64,000 bases of DNA from Candidatus Poribacteria bacterium (GTDB lineage Bacteria; Poribacteria; WGA-4E; WGA-3G). Positions 34,308-45,391 of this stretch are shown here, one piece after another (positions within the stretch are counted from its first letter, which is position 1; every line of letters starts with the position of its first letter). The notes under the pieces are model-generated. The model was not told the DNA's origin and did not search any database. It was given only the letters and a program-made list of their open reading frames with translations. Made by a program: the position numbers and the translations under genes. Where the stretch lies: the NCBI GenBank assembly GCA_022827625.1, contig JAJEIE010000028.1:1-64000 (forward strand). Reading direction: 5' to 3'.

Positions 34308-34924
34308 GCACCTGTTCTCGGATCGTAACTTGTTAGATGAATTAGTGCCGATAAAAATTTGCGGTTGTTGATGAGAAATTCCAGCCCCGATACAACTGTG
34401 AGCAGCAACGGCAGCAGCATCATAAAATAGATAGGACCGTGGGTTTGCAAAATAAATGCAGGATTCAACGCCCCTTGAAACGCGAGCAACCCCAAGCCGA
34501 TCCCGATGACAACCAGTTGTGAAGTCATCTTATATTTTCCCCATTGACTCGCCGAAACAAATTGCCCATACTTTGCAATAAAAACGATTCGTAAAACTGT
34601 AACGAGGACTTCGCGCCCCATGATGACAATAACCATCCACATAGGGATGAGTCCCCCCTCAAGGTGTTTAAAAAGCGCGAGACAGATTAAAGCAGTTCCG
34701 ATCAACAATTTGTCTGCAAGGGGGTCCATAAATTTTCCGAAGTTGGTTTCGCCCTGTCTTCGTGCGATTCTGCCATCAAGATTGTCTGTGATTGCTGCGA
34801 GAAGAAAGATAGCGAGCGCGGGGACCATCATATCCGCCTGAAAACAGAATATGAAAGGAGGTATCAGAAACAACCGTAAAAGCGTCAGGAGATTTGCTAA
34901 CCGTAACAGGGTACTGAAATCCAT
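34304..34924 (-). CDS. pgsA: CDP-diacylglycerol--glycerol-3-phosphate 3-phosphatidyltransferase
   Basis: Membrane enzyme that makes phosphatidylglycerolphosphate. The 206-residue protein has several membrane helices and the CDP-alcohol phosphotransferase signature: DNLDGRIARRQG followed by NFGKFMDPLADKLL, giving all required Asp residues. It overlaps thpR (ATGA). The C-terminus looks complete. Confidence 0.96.
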   Translation of the reverse strand: MDFSTLLRLANLLTLLRLFLIPPFIFCFQADMMVPALAIFLLAAITDNLDGRIARRQGETNFGKFMDPLADKLLIGTALICLALFKHLEGGLIPMWMVIVIMGREVLVTVLRIVFIAKYGQFVSASQWGKYKMTSQLVVIGIGLGLLAFQGALNPAFILQTHGPIYFMMLLPLLLTVVSGLEFLINNRKFLSALIHLTSYDPRTGA

Positions 34925-34969
34925 AATATAGAGCGAAATGTTAGAAGCCTCTCATCGTTGGAGACCTTT

Positions 34970-35707
34970 CTAATTTTCGGAAAGATCGATAACCTCAGCA
35001 TCTTCAGGCACCACAAACTTGAAAAGATCCGGTGCAAGTTTTTTATCTCTTTCAATCTGCGTGAGCGTAACAATTACACTCTGACGGGTGCCATCCTCAA
35101 ATTCGGTTTTATAGCCAAATTGCACGGGCAACCACTCACCAGATTGCACCCATATTTGAAGGGACTCCTTGGCGTTTGTACTGACCATGTGGCGTTTCGG
35201 CTGCAACTCAATTTGATGGACACCCTTGGGATTCGCAAATTCGTCAGGGATAAGTGCCATATCATAGTTTTTCTGAACATCTTCGAGCGACGCACCAATC
35301 CCGGGAAGTAGCTCTCGCCGTTCCGGGTTGTTCCACTTCATCTTATTGACTTGGTTGAGTAACGGTGTATACGTCCAACCATATTCACCGTCCAAGACGG
35401 TGAGCTGAACGACTTTTGCGGCATCGTTCCGGTCAACGTATTCCTTACGGAGCAGATTCGGTTTGCCAAATATAAACCGACCACGAGCAACGCTCTTCTT
35501 ATTAGCAAACAGCGTCGTCTCCTCAAAGTTCGCACTGAAATTTTTAGACCCCTCATAAGCCGTTTTGAAATTATGAAAAATCTCATCAACAGTCTGTGGA
35601 TGTGCGTGGCTAACAAAGAGTACTGAAAGAATTATAACTGCTAACAATAAATTTCGGAAACCCGAAAAGGTCTCTAAAGTTGCGCTCCGATAGGTCGGTC
35701 GGATCAT
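34970..35707 (-). CDS. lolA: Outer-membrane lipoprotein carrier LolA-like protein
   Basis: Periplasmic carrier of lipoproteins from inner to outer membrane. The N-terminal hydrophobic segment (LLLAVIILSVLFVSHAHP) is a signal peptide with a likely cut after SHA. The mature part has FSANFEETTLF, ARGRFIFGKPNLLRKEY and DGEYGWTYTPLLNQV, typical of LolA/LolA-like beta-barrel halves. I chose ATG 35707, eight bases after AGGAGA. Together with the two lipobox proteins it indicates a diderm cell. Length after cleavage is normal. Confidence 0.93.
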   Translation of the reverse strand: MIRPTYRSATLETFSGFRNLLLAVIILSVLFVSHAHPQTVDEIFHNFKTAYEGSKNFSANFEETTLFANKKSVARGRFIFGKPNLLRKEYVDRNDAAKVVQLTVLDGEYGWTYTPLLNQVNKMKWNNPERRELLPGIGASLEDVQKNYDMALIPDEFANPKGVHQIELQPKRHMVSTNAKESLQIWVQSGEWLPVQFGYKTEFEDGTRQSVIVTLTQIERDKKLAPDLFKFVVPEDAEVIDLSEN

Positions 35708-35904
35708 CACGCTCTCCTGTCTTACCAAACTTACATTTGAAAACCAATTTCATTGAATAGTATAACACAATTTATGTTTGCATGTCAATTGCTAAATTAA
35801 TCAATAGCAACACACAATTTTGTTTGTTGGAATGTAATTTATTGTGTCTCGGGGTACTGCAACGGACGAGGAAATTAGACACAGATGCTGTTTGGTAAGT
35901 TCGC

Positions 35905-36285
35905 TTAATTCGCTAACCGCGTCCAGTCTGACAGGATAACCTCAATAGCGTCGGGTTCGTCTAAAGCACAGACGACAAGACGCTCCAATATTTCGGCAAT
36001 GGACACCTCTCGGAATATTGCCTGAAACCAATTAGCAAAAGACTTGATTGCATCTGGAGAGTCCGCGGATACCCAGAAGACGACCCTACAAAAATCGAGA
36101 CCCTCGTCCACCCATTTTTCTGCAATCTGGACACCTTCTGGAAAACCGCGGAAAGCAGGCAAGAAGTCGGCGATCAAAAGCACTAATTCCGCATTAAGAT
36201 AGGAAATCTCTGGAAGAATATCGAAATGGATAGCGTATTTATGGGCATGTTCGGAACGTTGAGGGTCTTTGTTTCGGTTTTGCAT
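35905..36285 (-). CDS. Hypothetical protein
   Basis: A 126-residue soluble, acidic protein with no signal peptide or membrane segment; family not recognised. Features are an N-terminal polar stretch (MQNRNKDPQRSEHAHK), a central VEGLD-like region with aromatic clusters (FCRVVFWVSADSP) and a C-terminal segment (DEPDAIEVILSDWTRLAN). The SD is weak. It is single and points away from metH, sharing its upstream region with it. The gene may be real on length and amino acid mix only. Confidence 0.5.
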   Translation of the reverse strand: MQNRNKDPQRSEHAHKYAIHFDILPEISYLNAELVLLIADFLPAFRGFPEGVQIAEKWVDEGLDFCRVVFWVSADSPDAIKSFANWFQAIFREVSIAEILERLVVCALDEPDAIEVILSDWTRLAN

Positions 36286-36302
36286 GTCGTTCTACTTTAA
36301 AA

Positions 36303-36332
36303 TAGACAAAGCAGTCTCTCGCATGGTATACT
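36303..36332 (+). promoter_or_regulatory. Likely metH promoter
   Basis: TAGACA (36303-36308) and TATACT (36327-36332) are 18 nt apart, about 80 bp before metH. The leader is too short for a cobalamin riboswitch. Confidence 0.5.
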
Positions 36333-36415
36333 ATACTGCACGCCGAATTGGGGAACGCCCGCGGTTTAGGGAATGCGGACCTGTGTATCTATCATAGAGA
36401 GGACCTAATATATCC

Positions 36416-39400
36416 ATGGCAGATTCTGAACGAATAACATATCTTAAAAATGAATTGAAGAAGCGGATTCTAATCCTTGATGGTGCAATGGGATCGCTGC
36501 TGCAGACCTATCGACTCACGGAAGCAGATTTCCGTGGTGACCAGTTTGCCGATCACCCATGTGAACTCAAAGGCTACAACGATCTGCTTTCCATAACGCA
36601 ACCACACATCGTGCGAGAAATACACGCCAACTACTGCAGTGCGGGTGCGGACATCATCGAAACAAACACCTTCACAAGCACATCTGTATCAATGGCGGAC
36701 TACCAACTTCAGGACATCGCGTATCAGGTTAACTACGAAGCTGCACGCATCGCCCGCGAGGTAGCAGATAAATGGGCATCGCCGGACAAACCGCGCTTCG
36801 TTGCCGGTAGCATGGGACCTACCAATCGGAGCTGCTCAATTTCCCCAGATGTGAACGATCCAGGGTATCGGAATATTACCTTCTCACAACTCGTTTCCGC
36901 CTATACCACCCAAGCAGAGGGTTTAATTGACGGCGGTGTCGACCTCCTCCTCGTCGAGACCGTCATGGATACGCTGAATTGTAAAGCCGCGCTCTTCGCC
37001 ATACAAACCCTCTCCGAAACACGAAATACCGAAATTCCGCTCATTGTCTCCTCCGACAGAAGCGGTGGCGGCGGTAGAAACCTCTCTGGACAAACAGTCG
37101 AAGCTTTTTGGAACTCCGTTCGGCACGCGAACCTACTTGCTGTCGGGTTGAACTGCGGGTTCGGTTCTCAACAGATTCGTCCGTACCTCGCCGAGATGGC
37201 GAAAATGGCTGACATACCCATTATCTGTTACCCAAACGCTGGACTCCCCAACGAACTCGGTCAATACACACAGTCCCCAGAAGAGATGGGGGATTGGATG
37301 CACGAATTCGCTGGAAACGGGTTCGTCAATATCGTCGGCGGCTGTTGTGGCAGCCAACCTGAACACATCGAAACGATTGCAAAGGTCGCTGCTGAATACC
37401 CACCGCGAACCCCGAAATTACAAGAACGCGCCTGCCGACTCAGCGGCTTAGAAGCGTTCAATATCGCCTCCGATTCTCTTTTTGTTAACGTTGGAGAACG
37501 AACAAACGTAACAGGATCCCGACGATTCGCGACGCTGATAAAAAACGAAGATTACGAGACCGCCTTAGGGGTCGCACGCGATCAAGTGGAGAACGGTGCC
37601 CAACTCATCGACATTAACATGGATGCAGGCATGTTAGATGCCAAAACTGCGATGGTTAAGTTCCTCAATCTCATTGCGGCAGAACCGGACATTAGCCGAG
37701 TGCCTATTGTGCTGGATTCGAGTCGGTGGGAGGTGATAGAGGCGGGTTTAGCGTGCATCCAAGGAAAGGGAATCGTCAACTCAATTAGTTTGAAAGAGGG
37801 GGAAGAAGATTTCTTAGCAAAGGCACGGCAGATTCGTCGATACGGTGCCGCCGTTATCGTCATGGCGTTCGACGAAGAAGGGCAAGCCGACACCTATGAA
37901 CGGAAGGTCGAGATTTGTCGTAGAGCCTACCGACTTTTGACGGAAGAGGTCGGGTTTCCGCCTGAGGATATCATCTTTGATCCAAATATCTTTGCCGTTG
38001 CGACCGGCATTGAAGAACACAACGCATACGCGAAAGCATTCATTGAGGCATGCGAAGCAATCAAAGCTACTTGTCCACACGCACTGGTGAGTGGCGGTGT
38101 AAGTAACGTTTCATTCGCTTTCCGAGGGAATGACATCGTCAGAGAAGCGATGCACGCAGCCTTCCTCTACCACGCTATCAATGCGGGCATGGATATGGGA
38201 ATCGTCAACGCCGGGCAACTCGCCGTCTATGACGATCTACCAAAGTCGCTTTTGGAAGCGGTGGAGGATGTACTATTTAATCGCCAAGAGGATGCCACGG
38301 ATCGACTCGTTAATCTTGCGAACACGCTACAACGGAAAGGAAAAAAGCGGCGCGTGAGTCGAAAATGGCGAAAATTGCCGGTTGAAGCACGCCTCCGGCA
38401 CGCACTCGTCGAAGGCATCCTTGAATACATTGAAGCCGATACAGAGGAAGCGCGGCAAAATTACGAACGTCCGATACACGTTATCGAAGGCCCCTTGATG
38501 GACGGTATGAACCGCGTTGGGGAACTCTTCGGGGACGGCAAGATGTTCCTCCCCCAAGTCGTCAAAAGTGCACGGGTCATGAAAAAGGCGGTTGCACGCC
38601 TCGTCCCCTATATAGAAAAAGAACAGGCAGAAGGCGGTGCCAAGTCAAGAGGCAAAATTGTGATGGCGACAGTGAAAGGCGACGTGCATGACATTGGGAA
38701 AAACATCGTCGGTGTTGTACTTGGGTGCAATAACTACGAAGTCATTGACCTTGGGGTGATGGTGCCAGCGGAAGATATTCTGGAAACGGCACGCAAAGAA
38801 AACGCTGATATTATTGGATTGAGTGGACTTATCACGCCCTCGTTAGATGAAATGGTAAACGTTGCTGAAGAGATGGAACGCGAAGGCTTTCAGATTCCAC
38901 TCCTCATTGGTGGCGCGACGACATCAAAAATACATACCGCCATCCAGATTGAACCTACGTACAGCGGTAACCTAACGGTTCACGTCAAAGATGCCTCCCG
39001 AAGCGTCGGTGTCGTTAGTGATTTGATGAGCGCCGAAAAACAAGAGGTATTCACACAGCAGACACGCGAAGCATACGCAGATATTCGGGAACGCCGCGCC
39101 AAAAATCGGAAACAGGCGAACCTACTCCCCTTCGCTGTTGCACAAGAACGGCGTGCCTCTCTGGACTGGCGAAATTATCAACCGCCTACACCGAATTTGG
39201 TAGGGACTCAAGTCTTTGACGACTATCCGTTATCAGAACTCGTTGACTATATCGACTGGAACCCATTTTTTACAACCTGGGGATTGCGGGGTAAGTATCC
39301 AAATATATTGGAGAATCCAGAAGTCGGCGAGGAAGCGCGTAAACTCCTTACAGATGCAGAAACGCTGCTCCATACTATCGTCGAAGCGAAAACATTTCAG

Positions 39401-40096
39401 GCACGTGCCGTTGTCGGGATTTTTCCCGCGAATGGTGTCGGTGAAGATACCGAAATCTACACAGACGAAGCACGAACGGAAGCGGTCACCACCTTGCCTC
39501 ACTTACGTCAACAGACGGAGCAACCCTTTATGAGACCGAACCTCAGCCTCGGGGATTTCATTGCTCCTAAAGCCACAAAGATTCAGGACTACATCGGGGC
39601 ATTTGCTGTGACAACGGGTATCGGGGTCCCCGAACTTTGTGCTGAGTTTGAGGCACAGCAAGACGATTATAACAGCATTATGGCGAAGGCGTTGGCAGAC
39701 CGACTGGCAGAGGCTTTCGCGGAGCGGATGCATCAACACGTCCGCACAACGCTTTGGGGTTATGCGGTTGATGAAGAAGTGTTAGATAACGAAGCTTTAA
39801 TTGCTGAAAAATACCGTGGGATCCGTCCGGCACCCGGTTATCCTGCCTGTCCTGACCACAATCAAAAACGGGTGTTGTTTGACTTGTTGAAGGTTACGGA
39901 AAATACGGGTATCACTCTCACTGAGAGTCTGGCAATGTTCCCCGCAGCGTCTGTGAGTGGGTGGTATTACTCACATCCGGAGTCGCGGTATTTCAGCATC
40001 GGTAGAATTGGAGAAGATCAGGTTGTGGCTTACGCGGAACGTACGGGTATGGATATCGAAACGGCAAAACGTTGGCTAAAACCACTGCTGATGTAA
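36416..40096 (+). CDS. metH: Cobalamin-dependent methionine synthase, full length
   Basis: Transfers a methyl group from methyltetrahydrofolate through cobalamin to homocysteine. All four modules are present in 1226 residues: homocysteine domain (about 1-330) with zinc ligands Cys247, Cys310 and Cys311; folate domain (about 350-615, [15 protein letters not shown]); cobalamin domain with DVHDIGKN, His758 as cobalt ligand; and the SAM-binding reactivation domain (about 900-1226, [15 protein letters not shown]). Residue numbers almost coincide with E. coli MetH. AGAGAGGACC is upstream. A strong terminator follows. Confidence 0.98.
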   Translation: MADSERITYLKNELKKRILILDGAMGSLLQTYRLTEADFRGDQFADHPCELKGYNDLLSITQPHIVREIHANYCSAGADIIETNTFTSTSVSMADYQLQDIAYQVNYEAARIAREVADKWASPDKPRFVAGSMGPTNRSCSISPDVNDPGYRNITFSQLVSAYTTQAEGLIDGGVDLLLVETVMDTLNCKAALFAIQTLSETRNTEIPLIVSSDRSGGGGRNLSGQTVEAFWNSVRHANLLAVGLNCGFGSQQIRPYLAEMAKMADIPIICYPNAGLPNELGQYTQSPEEMGDWMHEFAGNGFVNIVGGCCGSQPEHIETIAKVAAEYPPRTPKLQERACRLSGLEAFNIASDSLFVNVGERTNVTGSRRFATLIKNEDYETALGVARDQVENGAQLIDINMDAGMLDAKTAMVKFLNLIAAEPDISRVPIVLDSSRWEVIEAGLACIQGKGIVNSISLKEGEEDFLAKARQIRRYGAAVIVMAFDEEGQADTYERKVEICRRAYRLLTEEVGFPPEDIIFDPNIFAVATGIEEHNAYAKAFIEACEAIKATCPHALVSGGVSNVSFAFRGNDIVREAMHAAFLYHAINAGMDMGIVNAGQLAVYDDLPKSLLEAVEDVLFNRQEDATDRLVNLANTLQRKGKKRRVSRKWRKLPVEARLRHALVEGILEYIEADTEEARQNYERPIHVIEGPLMDGMNRVGELFGDGKMFLPQVVKSARVMKKAVARLVPYIEKEQAEGGAKSRGKIVMATVKGDVHDIGKNIVGVVLGCNNYEVIDLGVMVPAEDILETARKENADIIGLSGLITPSLDEMVNVAEEMEREGFQIPLLIGGATTSKIHTAIQIEPTYSGNLTVHVKDASRSVGVVSDLMSAEKQEVFTQQTREAYADIRERRAKNRKQANLLPFAVAQERRASLDWRNYQPPTPNLVGTQVFDDYPLSELVDYIDWNPFFTTWGLRGKYPNILENPEVGEEARKLLTDAETLLHTIVEAKTFQARAVVGIFPANGVGEDTEIYTDEARTEAVTTLPHLRQQTEQPFMRPNLSLGDFIAPKATKIQDYIGAFAVTTGIGVPELCAEFEAQQDDYNSIMAKALADRLAEAFAERMHQHVRTTLWGYAVDEEVLDNEALIAEKYRGIRPAPGYPACPDHNQKRVLFDLLKVTENTGITLTESLAMFPAASVSGWYYSHPESRYFSIGRIGEDQVVAYAERTGMDIETAKRWLKPLLM

Positions 40097-40117
40097 AACT
40101 GCCTTAATAATTAAAGG

Positions 40118-40160
40118 AAATAGGACGGTAAAGTTCCATCCACCGTCCTATTTTTTTTTT
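40118..40160 (+). terminator. Rho-independent terminator after metH
   Basis: AAATAGGACGGT (40118-40129) pairs perfectly with ACCGTCCTATTT (40142-40153) and is followed by a T run to 40160. It may also serve the converging VOC gene. Confidence 0.9.
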
Positions 40161-40164
40161 GTTA

Positions 40165-40527
40165 TTACTGAGCCTTAGGTTGATACAAACCCACGCAGTT
40201 ACCACTCGGATCGAGGAACATGGCGAAGGAACCGATGTCTCCTGGAAGGACCTGAGGCGGCACACAGGTTTTACCGCCAAGATTTTCAACCGTCTCAAGC
40301 GATTCTTGAAGGTCATTAACTTGAATATAAACCGTCACATAGTTAGACGGCATATCGTCTGTTGTCGGGAGTATGTGTCCCATTATTCCTTGTTCGGCTG
40401 CCGGATCCAGTTCATAAATGCCACTGGGATCCGGGCTGGAATTCCAACCAAAGGCGTCACTATAAAATTTGCTTAACGACTCACCATCCCTACCTGCTAT
40501 TTCAAAATGCATGACAGGATTGCCCAT
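40165..40527 (-). CDS. VOC-family (glyoxalase-like) protein
   Basis: A 120-residue vicinal-oxygen-chelate protein made of two beta-alpha-beta-beta-beta modules. MHFEIAGRDGESLSKFYSDAFGW opens the first, and YVTVYIQVNDLQESLE the second, ending in FLDPSGNCVGLYQP, where the usual metal Glu is Gly. Members bind antibiotics or catalyse glyoxalase or dioxygenase chemistry; this form is common among uncharacterised proteins. GGAG lies before the ATG. It converges with metH. Confidence 0.88.
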   Translation of the reverse strand: MGNPVMHFEIAGRDGESLSKFYSDAFGWNSSPDPSGIYELDPAAEQGIMGHILPTTDDMPSNYVTVYIQVNDLQESLETVENLGGKTCVPPQVLPGDIGSFAMFLDPSGNCVGLYQPKAQ

Positions 40528-40631
40528 TCGTTTTACTCCTTTCTTTATACTAAATTATTTTTTTATTAAGTAATTATACATTAATTATTATTAGAATGCA
40601 AATTAATTCTTCCATATCTTTTGCGTATTGC

Positions 40632-40660
40632 TTGATATTTAGCCAGATTTTTGCTATAAT
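40632..40660 (+). promoter_or_regulatory. Sigma-70 promoter of the DUF58 gene
   Basis: TTGATA (40632-40637) and TATAAT (40655-40660), 17-nt spacer, 30 bp before the start. Confidence 0.8.
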
Positions 40661-40689
40661 TGAGTTTCAAGATTTAGGAGGCGAATTCC

Positions 40690-41580
40690 ATGCAAACATC
40701 TCATAAATATTTAGACCCTGTTGCACTCTCTCGGATCGGGGGCATGGAACTTGTTGCGAGACTCGTCGTTGAAGGGTTCGTCACGGGTTTGCATAAAAGC
40801 CCATATCAAGGATTTAGCGTCGAATTCGCCGAACACCGGCAATATATGCCTGGTGACGAAATTCGTTATATTGATTGGAAGGTTTATGGGAAGTCCGATC
40901 GGTATTACGTCAAAAAATTTGAAGAGGAGACGAATCTACGCGCTTATATCCTTCTTGATAAGAGTGCATCAATGAACTATAAGCACGCAGCGGAAGGGTT
41001 AACGAAGTTTGAATACGGCTGTTACCTCGCAGCAACGCTTACTTACCTTATGCTGAAGCAACGGGATTCCGTCGGACTGGCACTCTTCGACACAGACATT
41101 ACGCAATACATTCCACCCAGAGGTGCTGCGACGCATTTAAGAGCGATTATGTCTGCTTTGGAAAATGCGACCCCGGGTCAAGAGACAAAACTCAGCAGTC
41201 TTTTCCACGAACTCGCCAAACGGATCGTGAGACGCGGATTAGTCATCGTTATCTCTGATTTACTTGACGAACCGTCACACGTCATCTCTGCCCTGAAACA
41301 TCTCCGCCATCAGAAACATGAGGTTATCGTCTTCCACCTCCTCGATCCTGCCGAACGGACCTTCCCCTACACCGGCTCCGTCGTCTTTCGGGACATGGAA
41401 ACAGGACAGACGCTCTCAACGCAAGCGGATACGCTAAAAGCCGATTATCTTGAGAAACTCAACGAGTTTATCCAAAGCTATCGCCGTGGTTGCGGCGCAA
41501 GTCAGATTGACTACGTTCAGATGGATACCACAACGCCGTTTGACTACGCCCTGTCTGCGTACCTATCCCGTCGAAAGTAG
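40690..41580 (+). CDS. DUF58-domain protein (von Willebrand A-like)
   Basis: A 296-residue protein of the DUF58 family, related to von Willebrand A domains. Key motifs are YMPGDEIRYIDWKVYGKSDRYYVKKFEEE and the MIDAS-like DKSASM. Such proteins usually accompany a MoxR-type AAA chaperone and membrane VWA proteins; none is encoded in the window next to it. GGAGG precedes the ATG. It converges on the sensor-phosphatase gene 45 bp downstream. Confidence 0.92.
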   Translation: MQTSHKYLDPVALSRIGGMELVARLVVEGFVTGLHKSPYQGFSVEFAEHRQYMPGDEIRYIDWKVYGKSDRYYVKKFEEETNLRAYILLDKSASMNYKHAAEGLTKFEYGCYLAATLTYLMLKQRDSVGLALFDTDITQYIPPRGAATHLRAIMSALENATPGQETKLSSLFHELAKRIVRRGLVIVISDLLDEPSHVISALKHLRHQKHEVIVFHLLDPAERTFPYTGSVVFRDMETGQTLSTQADTLKADYLEKLNEFIQSYRRGCGASQIDYVQMDTTTPFDYALSAYLSRRK

Positions 41581-41625
41581 ACGACCTCCCGGAAACACCT
41601 CGAAACAGTCACGTCAGTATGCCCT

Positions 41626-44600
41626 CTATTCAGCCGCGGACAGACGTTTAACAACAACAAGTGTCAAATCATCATATTGCTCTGCTTCCTCAACAAACCG
41701 ATTAACGTCTTCAACGAGGTGTTGAATCACTTCCTCAGCCGTGTATTCGTTCGGCATTTGAGAAGCGACTGCTTTTAAGCGTTCATCTCCGTACATCTCT
41801 TCGTCAGCATTGAGGGCTTCAATGAGACCGTCAGAGTGGAAGATAAGGATATCACCCTCATCTAAATCGAAAGCGACAGATTCGTATTCGACACTCTTCA
41901 TACTACCGAGCGGCAAGTCACTATCCTCAATTTCAATGATTTCAGCACCTCTTTTGAGAATCGGATAGGGTTGCCCACCGTTGGCGTAGTTAACACGTTT
42001 TTCGGCTTCATCAAGAATTGCCAAGTTAAGCGCAATAAAATTGGGACCGTACATTCGGGGTGCTAATCCTGCATTGAGGTCAGTGAGGATGACATCCGCC
42101 TCGGACCTGAACCGTGCAACTTCATGGAGCATCCCGTTCGTGAGCACAGCATTCATCGCCCCGCGTAGTCCTTTACCTGCAGCATCTGCGACCGCAACAG
42201 CCGTTTGCCCGTTTGAGACGGTTACATAATCGTAAAAATCTCCACCGACCTGCGTCGCGGGTACCGACATCCCGGCAATATCAAACGCCTTTGTATCCGG
42301 TGATTCTACAGGTAGTAGTCTCGTTTGAATGTTTTGCGCCTCGTCTAATTCAGCTCGGATTCGCTGTATTTCTGCCTCCTCCTTCTCCAACATTTCATTG
42401 CGAAGCTGCGCCGTGTGCCTTCGGTTGATGATCAAACGGGTAATAAGCGCGAGAACAAGCATTAGGAACATAAGGGTCGGGAGATTTGTCCGCCACTGCG
42501 TCCAGAAAGGTGCTGGAATAGTAAAGTCAATCACAGCAGGCGGTTGCGTATAGGGCCAGTCTTTGCGAAAGGCTTTGACGATGAAACTGTAGGTCCCCGC
42601 TTTGAGACCTGTATAGCGTACACATAGCACGCCGTTCTGGTTTTGAAGTTCCTGTTGAACCCCATTCGTGTGTGTCGCCTGTTGGGTCGCCAATGTGGAT
42701 GCGGGTAACCATTTGTTAAATGAAGCCCCGGAACCCGTAGGCAAAAGCGAGAACTCCTCCGCTGAAAGCTCCGTCCAGCCCGGACTATCTAACCCAATTA
42801 TTTTAAACGCATAGGAGAGCCGTTCTTGGAGTGGACTAATCCCTCGGACATACAAGGTGATATGCTTGTTTCCACGGGTCGGTAGCATAATATTAGAGGA
42901 GAGGTCGGTGTAAGCTTGATCCGCCTGTAGTGCAGTTAACCGATAAAAAGGAAGTCCACCGCGTCTCGGTGTATATTGTGTAACGCCGCCTTCAGTCGCA
43001 AACCAAATATCTTTATTAGAGGATTCATAAATTTTCGAGATGTTGTTATGTGCCAGACCGTCTTTTGTCGTGAGGGAATCGAAGGTCCCACCGTCGTATC
43101 GGACAGTGCCCCCGCCCTTTGTAGCGAACCATATACTCCCACTACTATCTTCAATCACATCGCGGACATTGTCGACAAGGAATCCCTCTTTTCTGGAAAT
43201 CCGAGACGTGTTTTTAGTCGTATATCTTGTAAGCTCCTTTCCATCGTAACGAACAGCCCCGCGAGATGTTGCGAGCCAGAGAATGTTCTCTTGGGAAGTT
43301 AAGAACGCTCTGACGGGTGGTAGTTCAACCTCCTTCGTTATGACCAACCGATGGTCATAATATCTCTTGAGTACATCGGGAAAGAGGAAAGTGGCTTCTG
43401 CATTTCTTTCCGCTGTGTGCCGCCAGACTGCAAGCGGGGCAGTGGCAGTATTCCCTTCGAGCACAATCGGGCTGTTTGGATCAGAGGCATTCCAGCGTAT
43501 CAACTTTTCTGTCACAGCGTTGTAGAACCACTTGGCACCCGATGACACATCTAACATCTTTGTTACCTTAATCAGATGTGGAAGGGTCTCTGGTTCAATA
43601 TCCTCAGCAGTTGAGGGATCCATCGTTTCTGGATATGCCTGTACCTTTCCGCTTTCAAAAAGCACCCATAATTTGCCGTTGACATCTGTGTGGAAGCCAT
43701 TTATAGGAGACGGCGCGTGATCAATTTCAAAGTCTGTTTGAAAGGGGATCCTCTGGAAGCGGTCTGTAAGCCATAATAATCCTGTCGTATCTGCCTTGAA
43801 GATATGTCCACCAAAAGCTAACCATCGGTGCGCTCCGTCAGTAACAAACAGATTCGGATTTCTTTCGGCGCGTATCCTGTGGTACCTCGTTTTGGGTTTG
43901 ATAAAGATAGAAACCTGATCAAAGCGCTCATCTCGGTAGCGGAAGAACGTGTACTGTGTCGCATCTCCGTCGAATATCGGCTTGTCAATGAACCAGATAT
44001 CACCTTCAACTTCAAATATTTTTATAATGTCTTTCCACAATGCAAAACGGGATTTCCCTCTAACGCCACTCCCCAGCCCAGTGCCATGATTCTGAATTGC
44101 GGGTTGCGCGTTAAATACCGTCGCGCCGCTCTCATGTCCGAACCACAAATCACCGTTAATCGCTTCAAAAACCGTCTGAATTTGGTCAATACCGAGTCCA
44201 CCCTCGGCACTATAAGGAATTGACGCAAGCGTAGAACCGTCGTATTGGTGGACCTCGCCGGCCTCGTTAGTAAACCATAGATTCCCCCATGCGTCCTCAA
44301 ATTCAAAAACACCTTGAACGTTTTCGGAGGTCTGGAGCTGTGAACCGTCCCACCACCTCGTGATACGCCCATCGTTAAACCAGAGGCGTCCTTTTGTGTC
44401 CCGCTGGATTGAAATTTGCCCGGGAGACGCATACAGCGGCACTTCACTTTGTTCCATACGTAAAGGGAGGACCTGTTCAAAGGTTGCTCCATCAAACCTG
44501 AGCAGCAAATTATAGCCACCAAACCAAAGATTTCCAGCGGCATCCTCTGCCACTGTCTGAATAACACTGCTTACATCAAGGTTTGAGGTATCGTAACGCG

Positions 44601-45339
44601 CGAACCCAATCCTGGTTTGAATGCGCCGTGTCCTGATCTCCGTGCCGTTCCCCGCATTATCAGTGTTGCCAACCTGACGACTCTCACGAAAACTGAGAAT
44701 CACACCGGTTTGTTCCGCTTCACCCTCACTGCCGCCGAGCCAAAGCGTCCCGTCTTCACTTTCAAAGATAACGTTGATTGTCAAATCTGTTGAACGTAGC
44801 AGATCTTCACCCACGATTTCGTTGGGTTGTGCCTGCGGCGATCGTTGCCTATCCGGGGCAACGTACTTCGTCAGTCGCTGATTTTCGCCAACCCACACGT
44901 CACCCCGTCGATCAACAATCAGGGAGTTTCCATTGCCAACCAGACTGATTGAGGTGCCATCAAATCGACTCACCCGCCCTTCATCTTCCGAAGGCAGGCG
45001 CGTCAGAAACCAGATGTGTCCCCACTTATCCTCAACGATTTGTAGCGTCTCTCCGAGCAGTGCTCCGGCTTGAACGCCATATCCTGGTACCTCTTGCGAA
45101 GCACCCAGCAAAGCCAAGTAAGGTACGAACGTTTTGCCATCAAAACGGCTCACGCCGCCGCTATCGGAACCGAACCAAATAGCACCCCGGCTGTCCTGAA
45201 AAATAACGGGGACAATAGGTCCTGCAAGACCATCAGCAACCGTATAGGTCTCTATCAGCTCGAAAGCTACAGCAGATTGAGTATAAACGGTGGAGAAGCA
45301 TAGAATCAAGATAAATGCGAATTTTATCCAGCTATTCAC
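41626..45339 (-). CDS. Propeller-type sensor with SpoIIE phosphatase output
   Basis: A 1237-residue membrane protein. After a signal peptide (cut near AVA) come many repeats of the two-component-regulator propeller type (GAIWFGSDSGGVSRFDG; GNLWFGG; IWLGS-like), probably a pair of seven-bladed propellers to about residue 800. A Y_Y_Y-like beta domain follows, a transmembrane helix (about 950-972), a coiled coil and a C-terminal PP2C/SpoIIE phosphatase (about 1000-1232: GGDFYDYV, ADAAGKGLRGAM, FHSDGLIEA, YDDLTLVVV). External signals are thus tied to phosphatase output, likely for an anti-anti-sigma factor not in the window. Start GTG after AGAGGTGG. Confidence 0.9.
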   Translation of the reverse strand: MNSWIKFAFILILCFSTVYTQSAVAFELIETYTVADGLAGPIVPVIFQDSRGAIWFGSDSGGVSRFDGKTFVPYLALLGASQEVPGYGVQAGALLGETLQIVEDKWGHIWFLTRLPSEDEGRVSRFDGTSISLVGNGNSLIVDRRGDVWVGENQRLTKYVAPDRQRSPQAQPNEIVGEDLLRSTDLTINVIFESEDGTLWLGGSEGEAEQTGVILSFRESRQVGNTDNAGNGTEIRTRRIQTRIGFARYDTSNLDVSSVIQTVAEDAAGNLWFGGYNLLLRFDGATFEQVLPLRMEQSEVPLYASPGQISIQRDTKGRLWFNDGRITRWWDGSQLQTSENVQGVFEFEDAWGNLWFTNEAGEVHQYDGSTLASIPYSAEGGLGIDQIQTVFEAINGDLWFGHESGATVFNAQPAIQNHGTGLGSGVRGKSRFALWKDIIKIFEVEGDIWFIDKPIFDGDATQYTFFRYRDERFDQVSIFIKPKTRYHRIRAERNPNLFVTDGAHRWLAFGGHIFKADTTGLLWLTDRFQRIPFQTDFEIDHAPSPINGFHTDVNGKLWVLFESGKVQAYPETMDPSTAEDIEPETLPHLIKVTKMLDVSSGAKWFYNAVTEKLIRWNASDPNSPIVLEGNTATAPLAVWRHTAERNAEATFLFPDVLKRYYDHRLVITKEVELPPVRAFLTSQENILWLATSRGAVRYDGKELTRYTTKNTSRISRKEGFLVDNVRDVIEDSSGSIWFATKGGGTVRYDGGTFDSLTTKDGLAHNNISKIYESSNKDIWFATEGGVTQYTPRRGGLPFYRLTALQADQAYTDLSSNIMLPTRGNKHITLYVRGISPLQERLSYAFKIIGLDSPGWTELSAEEFSLLPTGSGASFNKWLPASTLATQQATHTNGVQQELQNQNGVLCVRYTGLKAGTYSFIVKAFRKDWPYTQPPAVIDFTIPAPFWTQWRTNLPTLMFLMLVLALITRLIINRRHTAQLRNEMLEKEEAEIQRIRAELDEAQNIQTRLLPVESPDTKAFDIAGMSVPATQVGGDFYDYVTVSNGQTAVAVADAAGKGLRGAMNAVLTNGMLHEVARFRSEADVILTDLNAGLAPRMYGPNFIALNLAILDEAEKRVNYANGGQPYPILKRGAEIIEIEDSDLPLGSMKSVEYESVAFDLDEGDILIFHSDGLIEALNADEEMYGDERLKAVASQMPNEYTAEEVIQHLVEDVNRFVEEAEQYDDLTLVVVKRLSAAE

Positions 45340-45391
45340 GATAAACCACCTCTAATAACAGAAATTCGGAAATAGCCTTTATCATGTCTAA

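Noticed and set aside
36286..36415. Cobalamin riboswitch before metH
   Set aside because: Only about 80 bases lie between the likely promoter and the start codon and no B12-box-like sequence was seen.
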